Shown here: in pieces, positions 33,245 to 43,330 of the stretch
Numbering within the stretch: the stretch's first letter is position 1
Layout of the letters: every line of letters starts with the position of its first letter
Assembly (NCBI GenBank): GCA_964028335.1
Contig: OZ034805.1
Coordinates: forward strand, 18,391,159 to 18,455,158
Reading direction: 5' to 3'
Source: Altica lythri
Taxonomy: Eukaryota; Arthropoda; Insecta; Coleoptera; Chrysomelidae
DNA: 64,000 nucleotides
The notes under the pieces: model-generated
Told to the model about the DNA's origin: nothing
Database searches by the model: none
Seen by the model: only the letters and a program-made list of their open reading frames with translations
Translations under genes and position numbers: made by a program

Positions 33245-33350
33245 TATACATCTACCTAGAATTACTTAACTAGTCAAGTTAAGAACTATTTTTGAAATGT
33301 TTATGAATTTATTGATTTATAAAAACAGGATCAAATAAAATATAATACTA
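33245..33350 (-). repeat. Fragment of the 60.5-kb Helentron-like family
   Basis: AACTAGTCAAGTTAAGAACT and TTATAAAAACAGGATCAAAT match the body of the copy ending at 29255 and, inverted, the copy at 60511-61059. Ends are missing. Confidence 0.6.
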
Positions 33351-33479
33351 TTATAGGTACTTATTTTTTTTCTACAGTATTTTCTTTTAATTTAATTTAG
33401 TGTCTTTTTAATTGTACTTTTATTATTAGTATTTATTATATTAGAGTTTTCTATTTAAATAAAGATAGGTGTATCTATC

Positions 33480-33502
33480 TATGAGAGAGAGAGAGAGAGA
33501 GA
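33480..33502. repeat. (AG)n microsatellite
   Basis: About ten GA dinucleotides in a row, followed by TCGTGTCGTGTCGTG, a short 5-bp repeat. Confidence 0.9.
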
Positions 33503-33794
33503 CAACATGCGTATGTCGTGTCGTGTCGTGACAAATTTTGGTATGAATTTTTTTTGGCTAGCTCCTAGCGTCAGTCGTAACTGTTTGTAACGCCCGAAAG
33601 GGAACTTCGTTTCAAAAACTGAATAACTGAAAAGAAAGCAAAAATCATTATAAATTGTATATGTAATTTGAAAAAACTTGAAAAATACTATAAAATCGTA
33701 AAAAAAACTGACGGAATTCATAATAATATGGAAAAACCTGTGATGATTTTTAAAATTTAGAACTTTAACAAATAAGAATTGACTTGAGAAGACA

Positions 33795-33915
33795 TTTAAG
33801 AAACCTTAAATCTGGTAGTACTCGAACCTGCCATTTCTATCTATACCCAATATAGCCGTTTACCATTTGGTCACGAATGCCTAGCGGTTAGTCAGTACAT
33901 ATATGACGTTATTAA
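33795..33915 (-). repeat. tRNA-derived SINE-like copy
   Basis: On the minus strand CCAAATGGTAAACGGC resembles a D-arm and GGCAGGTTCGAGTACTACC a T-arm. Similar phrases occur at 35665-35760 and 35830-35945, indicating one family. Confidence 0.5.
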
Positions 33916-34301
33916 GAGAGAGATTATTTCAAATCGACAATTAAATCATGAAACTTTAAGTCACTTTTTTAAATGAATTAGGGCTACCGCGTGTGATTTC
34001 GCCGCTAGAGGCGCTAGTTTAGCTGGAGGTCCCCGCGTCACTGTTTATTGTTTATGGGTGGGATGCACGGTAATATTTTTCTTTTTAATTAACTTTGGAG
34101 TTATTACGAGGTATAATAATATTCAATTTAAAACACTGTTTTAATTATGGAAAATACGAGTTAGGGGTCAATGAATATCACTGCTTTAAAAGTAGAACTA
34201 CGAAAAAGAGGTGCATACTTAAGCGGGCTGAAAGAATAGTACTGAGCAACACTGCGGCATTTTCCTCTAAATATAAATGGATTAATATTAATTTGTAAAC
34301 G

Positions 34302-35523
34302 TTTTTTTTTTTTTTTTTTGCATATTTACAATCTACTACAATAATTGAGTAATAAGTAAATGGTATGATTAGTTAGGTGGCTTGAGTCAGGTACCGTTCA
34401 TTAGCGGTTCTCTGGAGTTTATCTTAGAGATCTTCGGGCCAGATTCTTTTTAATCTTCTCACTTGAAGAGGTGGGTTGAACAGGTTGTTGATCAGCTGAT
34501 TTCTGTTGCCTGCACAGCGTTCTCTATATCTGTTTGAGCTGGTTCTGATGATATCATTTATGTAGGGTATATCTAGGTCATTGTGTATGGTGAAATTTGG
34601 GACGTACCATGGTGCATTTAGCAACATTCTCAATGTTTTGGACTGGAAAGACTGTAGAATTTTTGTGTTTGACGGTTTACTACAACCCCATAATGTGTGA
34701 GTTCCATGTTAATTTTTTATCCAAATGAAGACCAAGATATTTGACCTCATTTTTTATCGGAATGGGGCTGTTATTGATAAAAACTTGGGGACAGTTACTT
34801 TCTTTTGTGGTGAATGTAATTTGGCATGATTTAGAGGTGTTAACTTGAATTTTCCATTTCTTGAGCCAGTCCTCTAATAGGGTTAAGTGGTTTTGGAGAT
34901 TTTCTGAGGCTCTTATCGGGTCTTTACTTGATGACATGACTGCTGTGTCATCAGCAAATGTTGCTTTTAGTGTTGTAGGAGTAGATGGTATGTCAGCTGT
35001 AAATAATAAGTATAAAAATGGTCCCAAGACACTGCCTTGAGGTACACCTGTTTTTATTTCATGGTAATCTGATAGCTCCTCCTCAAATTTGACTCGAAAG
35101 TGTCTGTCTTCAAGATATGATTTCAGGATTAGATATAGTTGACTAGGGAGGTGTTGTTTCATTTTGTACAAGAGCCCAGTATGCCACACTCTATCGAAGG
35201 CCTGTTGGATATCCAGAAAAACTGACGTACACAATTTTTTATCTTCTAGACTCTGTTTGATTTTGTTTACTATCCTGTGGCACTGCTGTATTGTTGAGTG
35301 TTCTTTCCTGAACCCGAACTGGTAATCCGGGATAAGATCTTCTATAGGAGTTACTGCTTCTATTCTGGTTAGTAGTAGTCTTTCAAAAACTTTGGATATA
35401 ATGGGAAGAAGGCTAATTGGTCTATATGAACTTGCTTCGTTTTGTGGTTTTCCAGGTTTATTAACCATAATGATGTGTGCGAGTTTCCACTGTACAGGAT
35501 AGTAGCATAATCTCAACAAACTG
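34302..35523 (-). mobile_element. 5'-truncated Jockey-like LINE with poly(A) tail
   Basis: A poly-T run at 34302-34319 (poly-A of the minus strand) and an abrupt 5' end are flanked by TTGTAAACG at 34293-34301 and 35524-35532. The sister element at 55588-55990 shows the uninterrupted site. It therefore inserted into the SAP-like TIR element. Confidence 0.92.
34424..35519 (-). pseudogene. Jockey-like reverse transcriptase with internal deletion
   Basis: Open from 35519 to 34680: VQWKLAHIIMVNKPGKP, SYRPISLLPIISKVFERLLL, then FLDIQQAFDRVW (motif A), TGVPQGSVLGPFLYLLFTAD (motif B), FADDTAVMS (FADD, motif C) and EVKYLGLHLDKKLTWNSHI (thumb). It then joins directly to GCSKPS... in another frame, whereas full-length relatives have about 40 residues in between, so a deletion at about 34685 fused NSHI to the distal LWGCSKP block. 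The C-terminus (MLLNAPWYVPNFTIHNDL to WPEDL) follows at 34633-34424. The N-terminal endonuclease is absent. Confidence 0.92.
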
Positions 35524-35659
35524 TTGTAAACGTGACGACGGATAAGTGTCAGCTACAAATTTATTCTCTGGACGGACCTACAACGCCAGTGGCGCCAACT
35601 GGTGAGCAAAATAACGGTAGCCCTCATTGAAACAAGATATATTTAAAAATGGAAAAAAT

Positions 35660-35945
35660 CAAATTCGGTAGGACTCAATCCTGCTATCCATATCTATAGC
35701 CGATGGCCCCTTAAACCGCTTGAAGTTCCAATTGTCCATATAACAAATAAACTCTCTCTAATTAAAGTCATATATGAGCTTAAGGGGGAATTGAGTAACT
35801 CTCCTATGTGACATAAATTGAATAAAGATATGATCAAAACCGCCTACTAACCAACGAATGGTTAAAGCCGCTATTCGCTACTAATAAAGATCGCAGGTTC
35901 GAGTCTTGCCGGATATAACATTTTTTTCAAATTCTCCTTATTACC
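35660..35945. repeat. Two tRNA-derived SINE-like copies, head to head
   Basis: Minus-strand copy 35665-35760 (GCAGGATTGAGTCCTACCG as T-arm) and plus-strand copy 35830-35945 (AACGAATGGTTAAAGCCGC, GATCGCAGGTTCGAGTCTTG, tail ATATAACATTTTTTTCAAAT). T-arm GGTTCGAGTC is intact in the plus copy. Confidence 0.55.
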
Positions 35946-36017
35946 ATTTCTTGTTTGTCTAATTTCTATATATGTTATTATTTTGTGTGTAGGTGTAATG
36001 TTTTTTATCTTTTTTAG

Positions 36018-36125
36018 CAATTGAATAGAATATCTCCATCTCCAAGTCCTGTAACATTAACAGCTAATAGTCCACGAAGGATAGAATATACAGCTCCTCT
36101 TCAACAGGAAAACCAAAGACCAAAA
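36018..36125 (+). CDS. Liprin-beta, exon F: Ser/Pro linker
   Basis: Bounded by TTTTTAG and GTAAAT, phase 0, 36 codons, window residues 380-415: QLNRISPSPSPVTLTANSPR then IEYTAPLQQENQRPK. No domain. It fits as linker because phases join exon E to exon G without a stop; the SPSPSP run resembles the Ser/Pro linker between coiled coil and SAM region in the family. Confidence 0.75.
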
Positions 36126-36249
36126 GTAAATTATTGTTGAAATATCTTTTGTCTTAGTAGGAATATGGTTCATTTTCATATACTAATCTATTAGTAGATT
36201 GGAATTAATTCGTAGCGTTTATAAGAGAATTACTTATTTTAAATGAAAA

Positions 36250-36740
36250 TCGCTTTCTACGACTTTTGATCATCTTTCGGGGAGAGAATGATTGCTGTGT
36301 CGAAAGAACGCTTAGTTTTAAAATGCAATCGACAAATGGACCCAAAAAGTACGGCGGGTGAAGTAGGATTTTCCATTTAAGTGTGTACTCAAGAATGTTT
36401 TTACCGTTTTTTTGACCTGAGCCCGATCATTGTCGTGCAGCAAAATGACTTTTTTGTGTCTTTTAGAGTATTCCGGTCATTTTTCGTTCAATAAAGTAGT
36501 CGGTAGCAATTCCCAGTTATGGTTTCATTTCGTTTCAGTAATTCATAATAAATCACATTCTTATAGTTCTACCAAATACACAGCATATACTTAGACCCAT
36601 GAATATTCGACTTTACTACTGATGTTGATGGTTGGACGGGCTTAACCCATGACTTTTTGCGCTTCTGATTGGCGTAATGAATTAATTTTTCATCACCAAT
36701 CCGACATTGTTTTTTATCCTGTAGCGTAAAAAATACCCTT
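36250..36740 (-). pseudogene. Mariner (Mos1-like) transposase, middle fragment
   Basis: Reading down with shifts: VGLVMKNS, SEAQKVMG, FIMNY, ETITGNCYRLLY, KVILLHDNDRAQVKKTVKTF. HDNDRAQV is the decayed HDNARPHV block with the second catalytic Asp. Stops and shifts throughout. Confidence 0.75.
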
Positions 36741-37624
36741 TGCTAGCTCCAGAGGGTTCTGCTGAAATTTTGCTTAGTTTTTTCCCCAATCAAGTTATTT
36801 AATAGGGCGCCAGTACTGACATACAAATAAAATATTAGATCAGTTTCAAATGATTTATTTCAATAAATTAGGTTACTTATTGTTGACAGTTAATGAAAAA
36901 TTAATTTTATCTCTTATCTTATTTTGTTGATGGCTTGATAACGGTGTTTTCTTAAGCAATAGTTGTGAAGTTTGATTTCCACTGAAGACTTCTAAAACAA
37001 ACAGCGGGCGATATGGAATTTCCCTTCGGTTTTCCTGTCCGGAAAATCAGAACTGCAACGGACTTTCTGATGATAACTCTTGACGAATTCAAAATGTTGT
37101 TTTTGGTAAACCAAAAATTAGGGCCCTTCTTTCAGGTGGCAATAACCCTGTCAATAAGGTTGGAATCAAAACTCCGAATTTCAAATGCTTTTATTCGAAC
37201 ACAATAGCTATCAGTCTCTCCATATTTCGAGAAAAAATTAATTATCTTTTAAGTATAAATAATAAAAAAATACCACAAAAACTGACCTAGTATTGAATTC
37301 AGCCATTGTATTCGAATATTTAAAATATTAGTAAAATAAATAAAATATTACATTCACCGCATTTTGGATTATTAAACTATTAAATTTAAAACCAAGGTAA
37401 TAAATAACTTACCAGAGACAGAAGGGCAAAGTTGGTCGGAAAACTTTGAATTAAAACAATTCAACGTTCAAATGAACAGAATAAAATCACAAATTGACTC
37501 CGAAGCCAATAACTCTCCTACCACTTTGCGTCTCCCACTCGTTACAACGCCAAAACAATAAATATAATTTAAAAATATTTATAGTCCAGGAGAACTGATC
37601 GAAATAAACGATGCAATCGTTACA
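36735..37624 (+). repeat. Diverged BEL-type LTR
   Basis: Ordered similarity to the LTRs at 51375-52024 and 63035-63723: GCTAGCTCCAGAGG, AATAGGGCGCCAGTACTGAC, AATGATTTATTTCAATAAAT, ATCTCTTATCTTATTTTGTT, and an end CAATCGTTACA. The left end is lost next to the mariner relic. The 64-codon frame inside is probably chance. Confidence 0.55.
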
Positions 37625-38100
37625 ATCCATTGAAGCAACAGTTTACATGTCAAGGTCCGCCTCTCGATGTCCCTTGGTTTCAATTCATATTGGATCCTTC
37701 TGGATCATGCTCAAACTTTTACGATGTTTTCCCAAATTTAATTAACTCCCGACAGTATAGACTGTAAGCTCGCATTAGCTCATAAAAAAAGTGGCCGTGG
37801 ATTTTAATTTTCCCAAAAACAAGAATTAAAAGGCGCCAAGCACAACTTCATAAATTAAAACCTAACATCAGGTTTATTCAAAATTAAAAAAAAATAATCT
37901 GTGCTTTAATAATTAAAATTTTATTAATAATAATTAAAGAAATCATTTTTTTATCTTAGATACCTAACGTTTATCTGATTTCCTCAGTTTGGCTCTGGTT
38001 GGGCTCAGTCTACAGAGGAGGGATATGGGTAAAGTGTTAAAATTTCTTAACAAAATACCACGAAACTCTTTTTTTCCGTTAAATAAAACCATCAATATTA

Positions 38101-38502
38101 GGTTTGTTCCAACAGAGCTCCTGACAGTCAGAAGGACGTCAGACGTATGCGCAGTTAAATTATACTGTTCCAACAGAACACCGAATAATCCCATGTGCTG
38201 TCAAAGTTTCTGACTCGTACATGAACGCGTTTATTATCTGAGATATTTATTCTTTTTTTTAAATTATGTTATAGTTAATCCTTACACTATTCAAAACCAA
38301 AAACTATTGCGTTACTCAACAAAGAATAAATTTATTATTAACAATAAAGATAAGAGACACAGACCAATGATAAGAGAGTAGAAGAATAGAAGCGTTCCAA
38401 CAAGGACCATAAACCATGAACTAATACATGTACTGGACTTGCGCATTTTATAGTTCATGAAGTGTTCATGTACTAGTCAGAGAGGCTCTGTTGGAACAAA
38501 CC
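38101..38502. mobile_element. 402-bp TIR element with TATTA duplication
   Basis: GGTTTGTTCCAACAGAGCTC and, at the other end, GAGGCTCTGTTGGAACAAACC; TATTA at 38096-38100 and 38503-38507. TGTTCCAACAGAACACCGAA at about 38165 repeats the end phrase internally. No transposase; superfamily not assigned. Confidence 0.75.
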
Positions 38503-38509
38503 TATTAAT

Positions 38510-39650
38510 ACTCTTTCTGGATCTTGGTACTGCTTCCTCAAAGTATCTGGTTGTACCCCTGAGACAAGAGATCGAATCATTCATTTCTAAACCGAAATAA
38601 AATTTTTATTTTAATTTCAACTGAAATGCAAAAATAGTAGATTTTTTAGCCAAATCCGAATCCCATAAATCCGAATTCCAATGATTAAAGAGAGAAAATA
38701 TTTTTAAGAATAATTGTAACAAACCGGTCCTGAATTTTAAGTATTAACTGACAGCCAAGCTGATCTTTGACTAAAAATTTCTAAGAAGATCTAAATTACT
38801 TTCTATATAATCATATCAGCTTATTGGAACTCACACTAAGTTAATCAATAATAAAAATATTAAAAACGAATTACTTTGCAATCGAGGAGGAATTCCACAA
38901 GACTCACAGAATTAAGCTGTCGTTCGCTTTGTTGCCAGTAACAAAAAACGATTGTGATGCCTAAAAATTTGGATGGCTACCCCTAATTCATCCTGATTTG
39001 CGGAGAAAGCGCACCATGCGGATAAAATGGAAACCACAGTTCTAAAAATACTAATTTCTCATGGAAAATTACGACAAATAATTGAAAAAATAAGATTCGA
39101 AACTTTTCTCTAACAAATTTATTCTTATAGTTTAACTACTATTAATGTAACAAGACAACCACGCCTCCTAACCCCAACAAAGAAACCGACTTTCGAATCT
39201 AGGTTGCCAGATATATTTCCGAAAATTCCTAAGTTTATATATTTTGAAAATGTTCTCTCTACTTTACTATTCAATTGTTCGTCAATGACTCTTAGAAAGA
39301 TAATATGAAAATATTCTTAAAAAATATATACTTAAATTTATTAACTAGGTTTTTCATATTTAAACAGTTTTCACTAATGATATCAATTTTGTATATATTA
39401 CTTATACTTAAAGACATTTTTGGGTAACGGCAACATTGAGTATTTAATTTTCAATTTTTTTGGCAGCTCTTTAGATATAGATGTAAAGAAATGCCGAAGA
39501 CGCGGTCGTACACAAACGAAACATCAAAGACGCAACATGCAAAATGCGACATGAGGTAAATACCACCCATAGACTTGTGCCGCATTACAGTAAACAGTAG
39601 CGTCGTGTGTTTTTTTCGATTTTTACCATTTTGCCTTTTTTGTTTTCATT
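38510..39650. other. No gene recognised
   Basis: AT-rich intronic DNA; GGCGCCAAGCACAAC at about 37832 just upstream hints at another LTR fragment, but nothing can be delimited here. Confidence 0.4.
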
Positions 39651-40055
39651 GATTTTTTATATTAGATATCCGCTGCACTACCTTTGAAGTATAATTCAAT
39701 ATCCGCCGAGGCACATAGCCCGGGAAGTAGTTGTTTCTTCTTAGTTAAATGGTCAATGTCTTTAAAAATGTCTTTCAAAAACTTGTAAAGCGATAGAATA
39801 ATTAATATTCTGCATTCTGCAACATTTGTTGATTGATAACCCACTGTATTAAATAAGACACTATTACAGTTTCTTGTAATAATACTTTAATAGTATCAAG
39901 GCGTGAGTCTTGTTGTCAAGTCGAATTTTGGTTTGCCGTTAGAGGTAAAGATGTCACTACTATCACATCTTTTACAGTTTCGTTATTGAAAGATATATAT
40001 TAATTGTGATTTTAGTGTAATCTTCAGTCAGCGATTATGCTTTAAGCTCGCTGAC

Positions 40056-40121
40056 GGATAACATATACCTTGTACTGACGAGGCCCAATAGGCCGAAACC
40101 GGTCTACAAGTTATGTTGTCC
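40056..40121 (+). ncRNA. Hammerhead ribozyme motif, intact
   Basis: Order: GGATAAC, loop ATATAC, CTTGTA, CTGACGA, GGCC-CAATA-GGCC, GAAA, CCGGTC, TACAAG, loop TTAT, GTTGTCC. Inner stem I is 6 bp (CTTGTA/TACAAG), outer stem I 7 bp with one G-U (GGATAAC/GTTGTCC), stem II 4 bp. All CUGANGA and GAAA positions and the GUC site (40102-40104) are present; cleavage would fall after 40104. Stem III is ACC/GGU with no loop, so a dimer is probably needed. It is the only copy with both core and outer stem intact. Confidence 0.9.
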
Positions 40122-40258
40122 CTTCTAACTACAAACCAAAATGGTTGGTTAAAATTATCTATTAGATATGCCAACCTCGTTTGACTGTGAAGTATAATTC
40201 AATATCCGGGAAGTAGTTGTTTCTTCTTAATTAAATGGTCAATGTCTTAGAAAATTCT

Positions 40259-40676
40259 TTTCTCCACGACCATTAATGAATGTAATAATTCCGACTTCAT
40301 TTTTAATAATAAAAAATGTTCATTCTCACTCTTGAGATAGAATATTCATTCTGAAACACTTGCTTCTTATGTGTTTTGCATGTATTTCCATTCTATAACT
40401 AGTGACGGAATAACATTCTGTAATTGCTCAACAAAAAACATAGATTGCCCTGCGAATTTTAAAACTGTCACTCAGTTTGTCAGTGGGACGTTCTAATTGT
40501 TTTGCTGCATATTTCAGTTTAAATAAACAGAATTATTAGATGGTCGTGGAGAAAATACAGTCTGTTACACGCTTAGAATGAAAATTCGATAACTCGTGGT
40601 TCCTCTCGCTCGCTACGCTCGCGTTCGGAATTCTCCACTCGTATCGAATTTTCATTCTAACGTATTATATATACTA
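40259..40676 (+). mobile_element. Helentron-like element inside hammerhead copy 4
   Basis: 5' end TTTCTCCACGACCAT, internal inverted copy ATGGTCGTGGAGAAA at 40543-40557, then a palindrome (TTAGAATGAAAATTCGAT at 40573-40590 against its exact complement at 40643-40660, centre CGCTCGCTACGCTCGCG) and end ATACTA. The host repeat reads GAAAATTCT to TTCAAAAAC across it, so insertion was between two T's without duplication. The opposite-strand copy is at 58432-58854. Confidence 0.75.
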
Positions 40677-40979
40677 TTCAAAAACTCGTAAAGCGATAGA
40701 ATAATTAATATTCTGCATTCTGCAACATTTGTTGATTGATAACTCGCTTTATTAAATAAGACACTATTGCAGTTTCTTGTAATAATACTTTAATTAATTT
40801 GTTATTTGACAATTTTCAAATTGATACAAAATATACAAATATACAACAACCGTTTTTATTTGAAATTTAATACAAAAATTAATAAAAATTTCTTTAATTC
40901 CACGCCAATGGTCGGCATAGAGCTCAAAGGAATTAAAATTCCGACAAAGAACGAAGGATGTTAAATTGGCTTTGGAAAA

Positions 40980-41260
40980 AGTATACAAGACAATTGTTTG
41001 ACTTGAGTCTTCATTGAAAGATGTTAAATTTTTTTCGGTTGGATAGATCGCTCCCTGTTATCTAAGTTGAAATCACCAGCTTTAAAACGTGCAAACTATT
41101 CCGACACGTTTGATCAGCTAAACCATGTTCACCATACACTTCCTCTAGAAGACCATGAGCTTCGGCAGCACTTTTGTTCATATTAAAGTAATGATGTAAA
41201 ACTCCTACTTACGCGATCTTTTTGTAAATGCTACGAATTAATTCCAACGACTAACACAAA
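40980..41260 (-). pseudogene. Mariner (Mos1-like) transposase, N-terminal fragment
   Basis: Reading down: NMNKSAAEAHGLLEEVYGEH, TCRNSLHVLKLVIST and RERSIQPKKI. The helix-turn-helix phrase NKSAAEAHGLLEEVYGEH is typical for the start of Mos1-like transposases. It lies 4 kb from the middle fragment at 36.3-36.7 kb on the same strand; they need not be one copy. Confidence 0.75.
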
Positions 41261-41360
41261 AGAACTTAGTTGTTACATTATTAAACCATTCCAACCAAGA
41301 CGACAACATTTATTTCTTCGTATAACTGATTCGATTTTAATTCCATGCTTTTATTTTTAG

Positions 41361-41556
41361 ACACCTCCAGCAAACTACAAACGACAAATAGATGTGCATT
41401 ACGGCAGTTTACCACGGCAGCAATTTTTAATGAACGGAGTAGATAATAATGCAAATCCAGCAGCAAATGGCAGTACCAAAAAAGGAGTAGCCTTTGGTAG
41501 GGGATTTTATTCTCTCGTAGGGGGCAGACACAGGGGTTTCTCTGTTCCAAATTTAG
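41361..41556 (+). CDS. Liprin-beta, exon G: FGRGF motif
   Basis: Bounded by TTTTTAG and GTGATAG, phase 0 in, phase 1 out. Window residues 416-480: NYKRQIDVHYGSLPRQQ, then AFGRGFYSLVGGRHRGFSVP and the start of PNLAETE. Vertebrate liprin-beta has a matching FGRGFFK...APNLAETEKE block just before the basic motif, so the identity is firm. If the donor is not used the frame stops at 41636. Confidence 0.93.
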
Positions 41557-41639
41557 GTGATAGTTCTGGTCTATTTTTAAGCATGCAGTGTATCTACGAC
41601 AACTTAAAACTAAACAAACAACGAAAATTAACTTAAATT

Positions 41640-42480
41640 AATGCCTTATTTACATTGATTAGAAATTCCGACTAAAACAGATTAATTCCGCTCTATTTTA
41701 AACAAGAACTTACCAAATTTCAACTGAGAACTTGAGAAAAGATTATAATCACAACCTATCCTGAAAAAAAAATGGACCATTGTAGTCATATGTATTTGGT
41801 TTAACTAAAAGAAAAAAAATGCTCCAGAAAATTAACACATCTGGCAACAAGACCCACATCAGTTTGTAGCCGGAATTTCTATTTATCTAAGGCTTCACTA
41901 CTAACTGTATGCCTGACCAGATTGTTTACTTATAAATTGGCTTTTATTTCATAATACTACTAAAAAGATAAGCACAAAATTTAACCTTAATAATTCTATT
42001 TGGAACAGATTTTATTTAATCTGCATTAATATGTACATATTTATCCAAAAGTGTAGTACCAATTTTGATTGACATATAAAATGGTCATTTAGGTTCCTCT
42101 GTCACAGAATTGATATTTATTTGTCATACTCGCAAAGAAATAACTCCACCAGTACAGCTTGGAGTCTTTAATACACTGTACTATCTCACACGACGTCAAT
42201 ATCTCAATAAACTTTTGGACAATAAGTATTCTTAAAATTTCGTGTTTATGCTTCAAGTAATCGTTCAGTTTGGTTTCTAGACGAAGGTTTCTCAATGTTA
42301 TTACTTCTTATCACTTTTACAATTTTCTTTTAATTGGTCGGGTTTTGGTTTAAGGGGAGAAATGTTGAACTTGCGCTAACTTTCGACTAATTAGCAAAGA
42401 AGTGCGAAATAGATAGCAATATCAGGAATTTGAAGACTGACAACAAATTGACAACCAGAGCCAACGAAGTCAAAATGGTG
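41640..42480. other. No gene recognised
   Basis: AT-rich intronic DNA; the 68-codon minus frame at 42089-42295 has no motif. Confidence 0.4.
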
Positions 42481-42740
42481 GATAAAAACAATTCTAACAA
42501 AGAGACTTCTGGCAAATTACCTATTGACTTATAAATTGTGGAAGAAGGCCAAAGGTGTTTGTTCAATACACATTCTGCTGTGTCCTTGACCAGAGATATG
42601 TTCTCAGTGTTATGGTTGTGTTGTCTGCTGATTCAGGCTTTCATTTGGCTCCGCTCAGAACTTTTTGGAACCCCAGAGTTCACTCTAGACAATAGATTAT
42701 TGTGGCTAACCTTTTCTTGCAAGTTGAAGGATATCGAGTT

Positions 42741-43330
42741 ATATAAAGTATTATTACAGAAAACTGTAACATTGTCGTATTTAGTAAAGCATGTTTTTCA
42801 AAGCTTGTAAAGCGTTAGAATAATATTCTTTGATATCTATTGATAACACGCTTTACTAAATACGACAATGTTACAGTTTTCTGTAATAATACTTTATAGT
42901 TTCGATACCAACGTCTTGTTGTCAAAATCCGAATTTTGGTTTGCGGTTAGAAGTGAAGATGTCGCTACTATCACATCGATTACCCTTTCGTTACTGAATA
43001 GACATATATTGATCGTGATTTTAGTTGGATCTTCAGTCAGCGATTATGCTTTAAGCTCGCTGACGGATAACATATACATTGTACTGACAAGGCCCAATAG
43101 GCCGAAACCGGTCTACAAGTTTTGTTGTCCCTTCTAACTGCAAACCAGAATGGTTGGTTTAAATTATCTGTTAGATATGCCAACCCCGTTTGACTTTGAA
43201 GTGTAATCCAATATCCGTCGGGGCATATAGCCCGGGAAGTAGTTGTTTCTTCTTAGTTGAACGGTCATTGTCTTTGAAAATGTTTTTCAAAGCTTGTAAA
43301 GCGTTAGAATAATAATATTCTTTGATATCT
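42741..43330 (+). mobile_element. Hammerhead element, copy 5, inside a LINE
   Basis: The 590-bp insertion is flanked by an exact 10-bp duplication, ATATCGAGTT, at 42731-42740 and 43331-43340. The phrase CAAAGCTTGTAAAGCGTTAG occurs near both ends (about 42798 and 43288), giving terminal direct repeats like a Penelope pLTR arrangement. A short inverted duplication (AAAGTATTATTACAG at the start against CTGTAATAATACTTT at 42879) lies at the left. It splits the minus-strand LINE fragment. Confidence 0.85.
43065..43130 (+). ncRNA. Hammerhead ribozyme motif, core mutated (G8A)
   Basis: GGATAAC, TTGTA, CTGACAA, GGCC-CAATA-GGCC, GAAA, CCGGTC, TACAA, GTTGTCC. CUGANGA has become CUGACAA. G8 takes part in catalysis, so this copy should be inactive. 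Confidence 0.8.

Larger units (their letters stand above)
33981..35623 (+). mobile_element. TIR element with SAP-like motif, split by a LINE
   Basis: The ends GGGCTACC...GGTAGCCC have TTA to the left and TCA to the right, a decayed 3-bp duplication. A second copy lies on the minus strand at 55588-55990 with TGA on both sides. Without the LINE this copy is about 412 bp. A frame around 34160 reads toward LKVELRKRG, better kept in the other copy (VTALKVELRKRGAKLSGLKE), which resembles a SAP DNA-binding motif. The element is probably a deletion derivative. Confidence 0.7.
39655..40795 (+). mobile_element. Hammerhead element, tandem partial dimer, copy 4
   Basis: It begins mid-unit, runs through a whole unit with its hammerhead and into part of the next, all in the same orientation. 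The phrase TCTGCATTCTGCAACATTTG occurs at both about 39805 and 40707, about 480 bp apart once the nested element at 40259-40676 is removed. It forms a subfamily distinct from copies 1-3 and 5. Head-to-tail partial dimers are how retrozymes and Penelope pLTRs are arranged. No duplication found. Confidence 0.75.
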
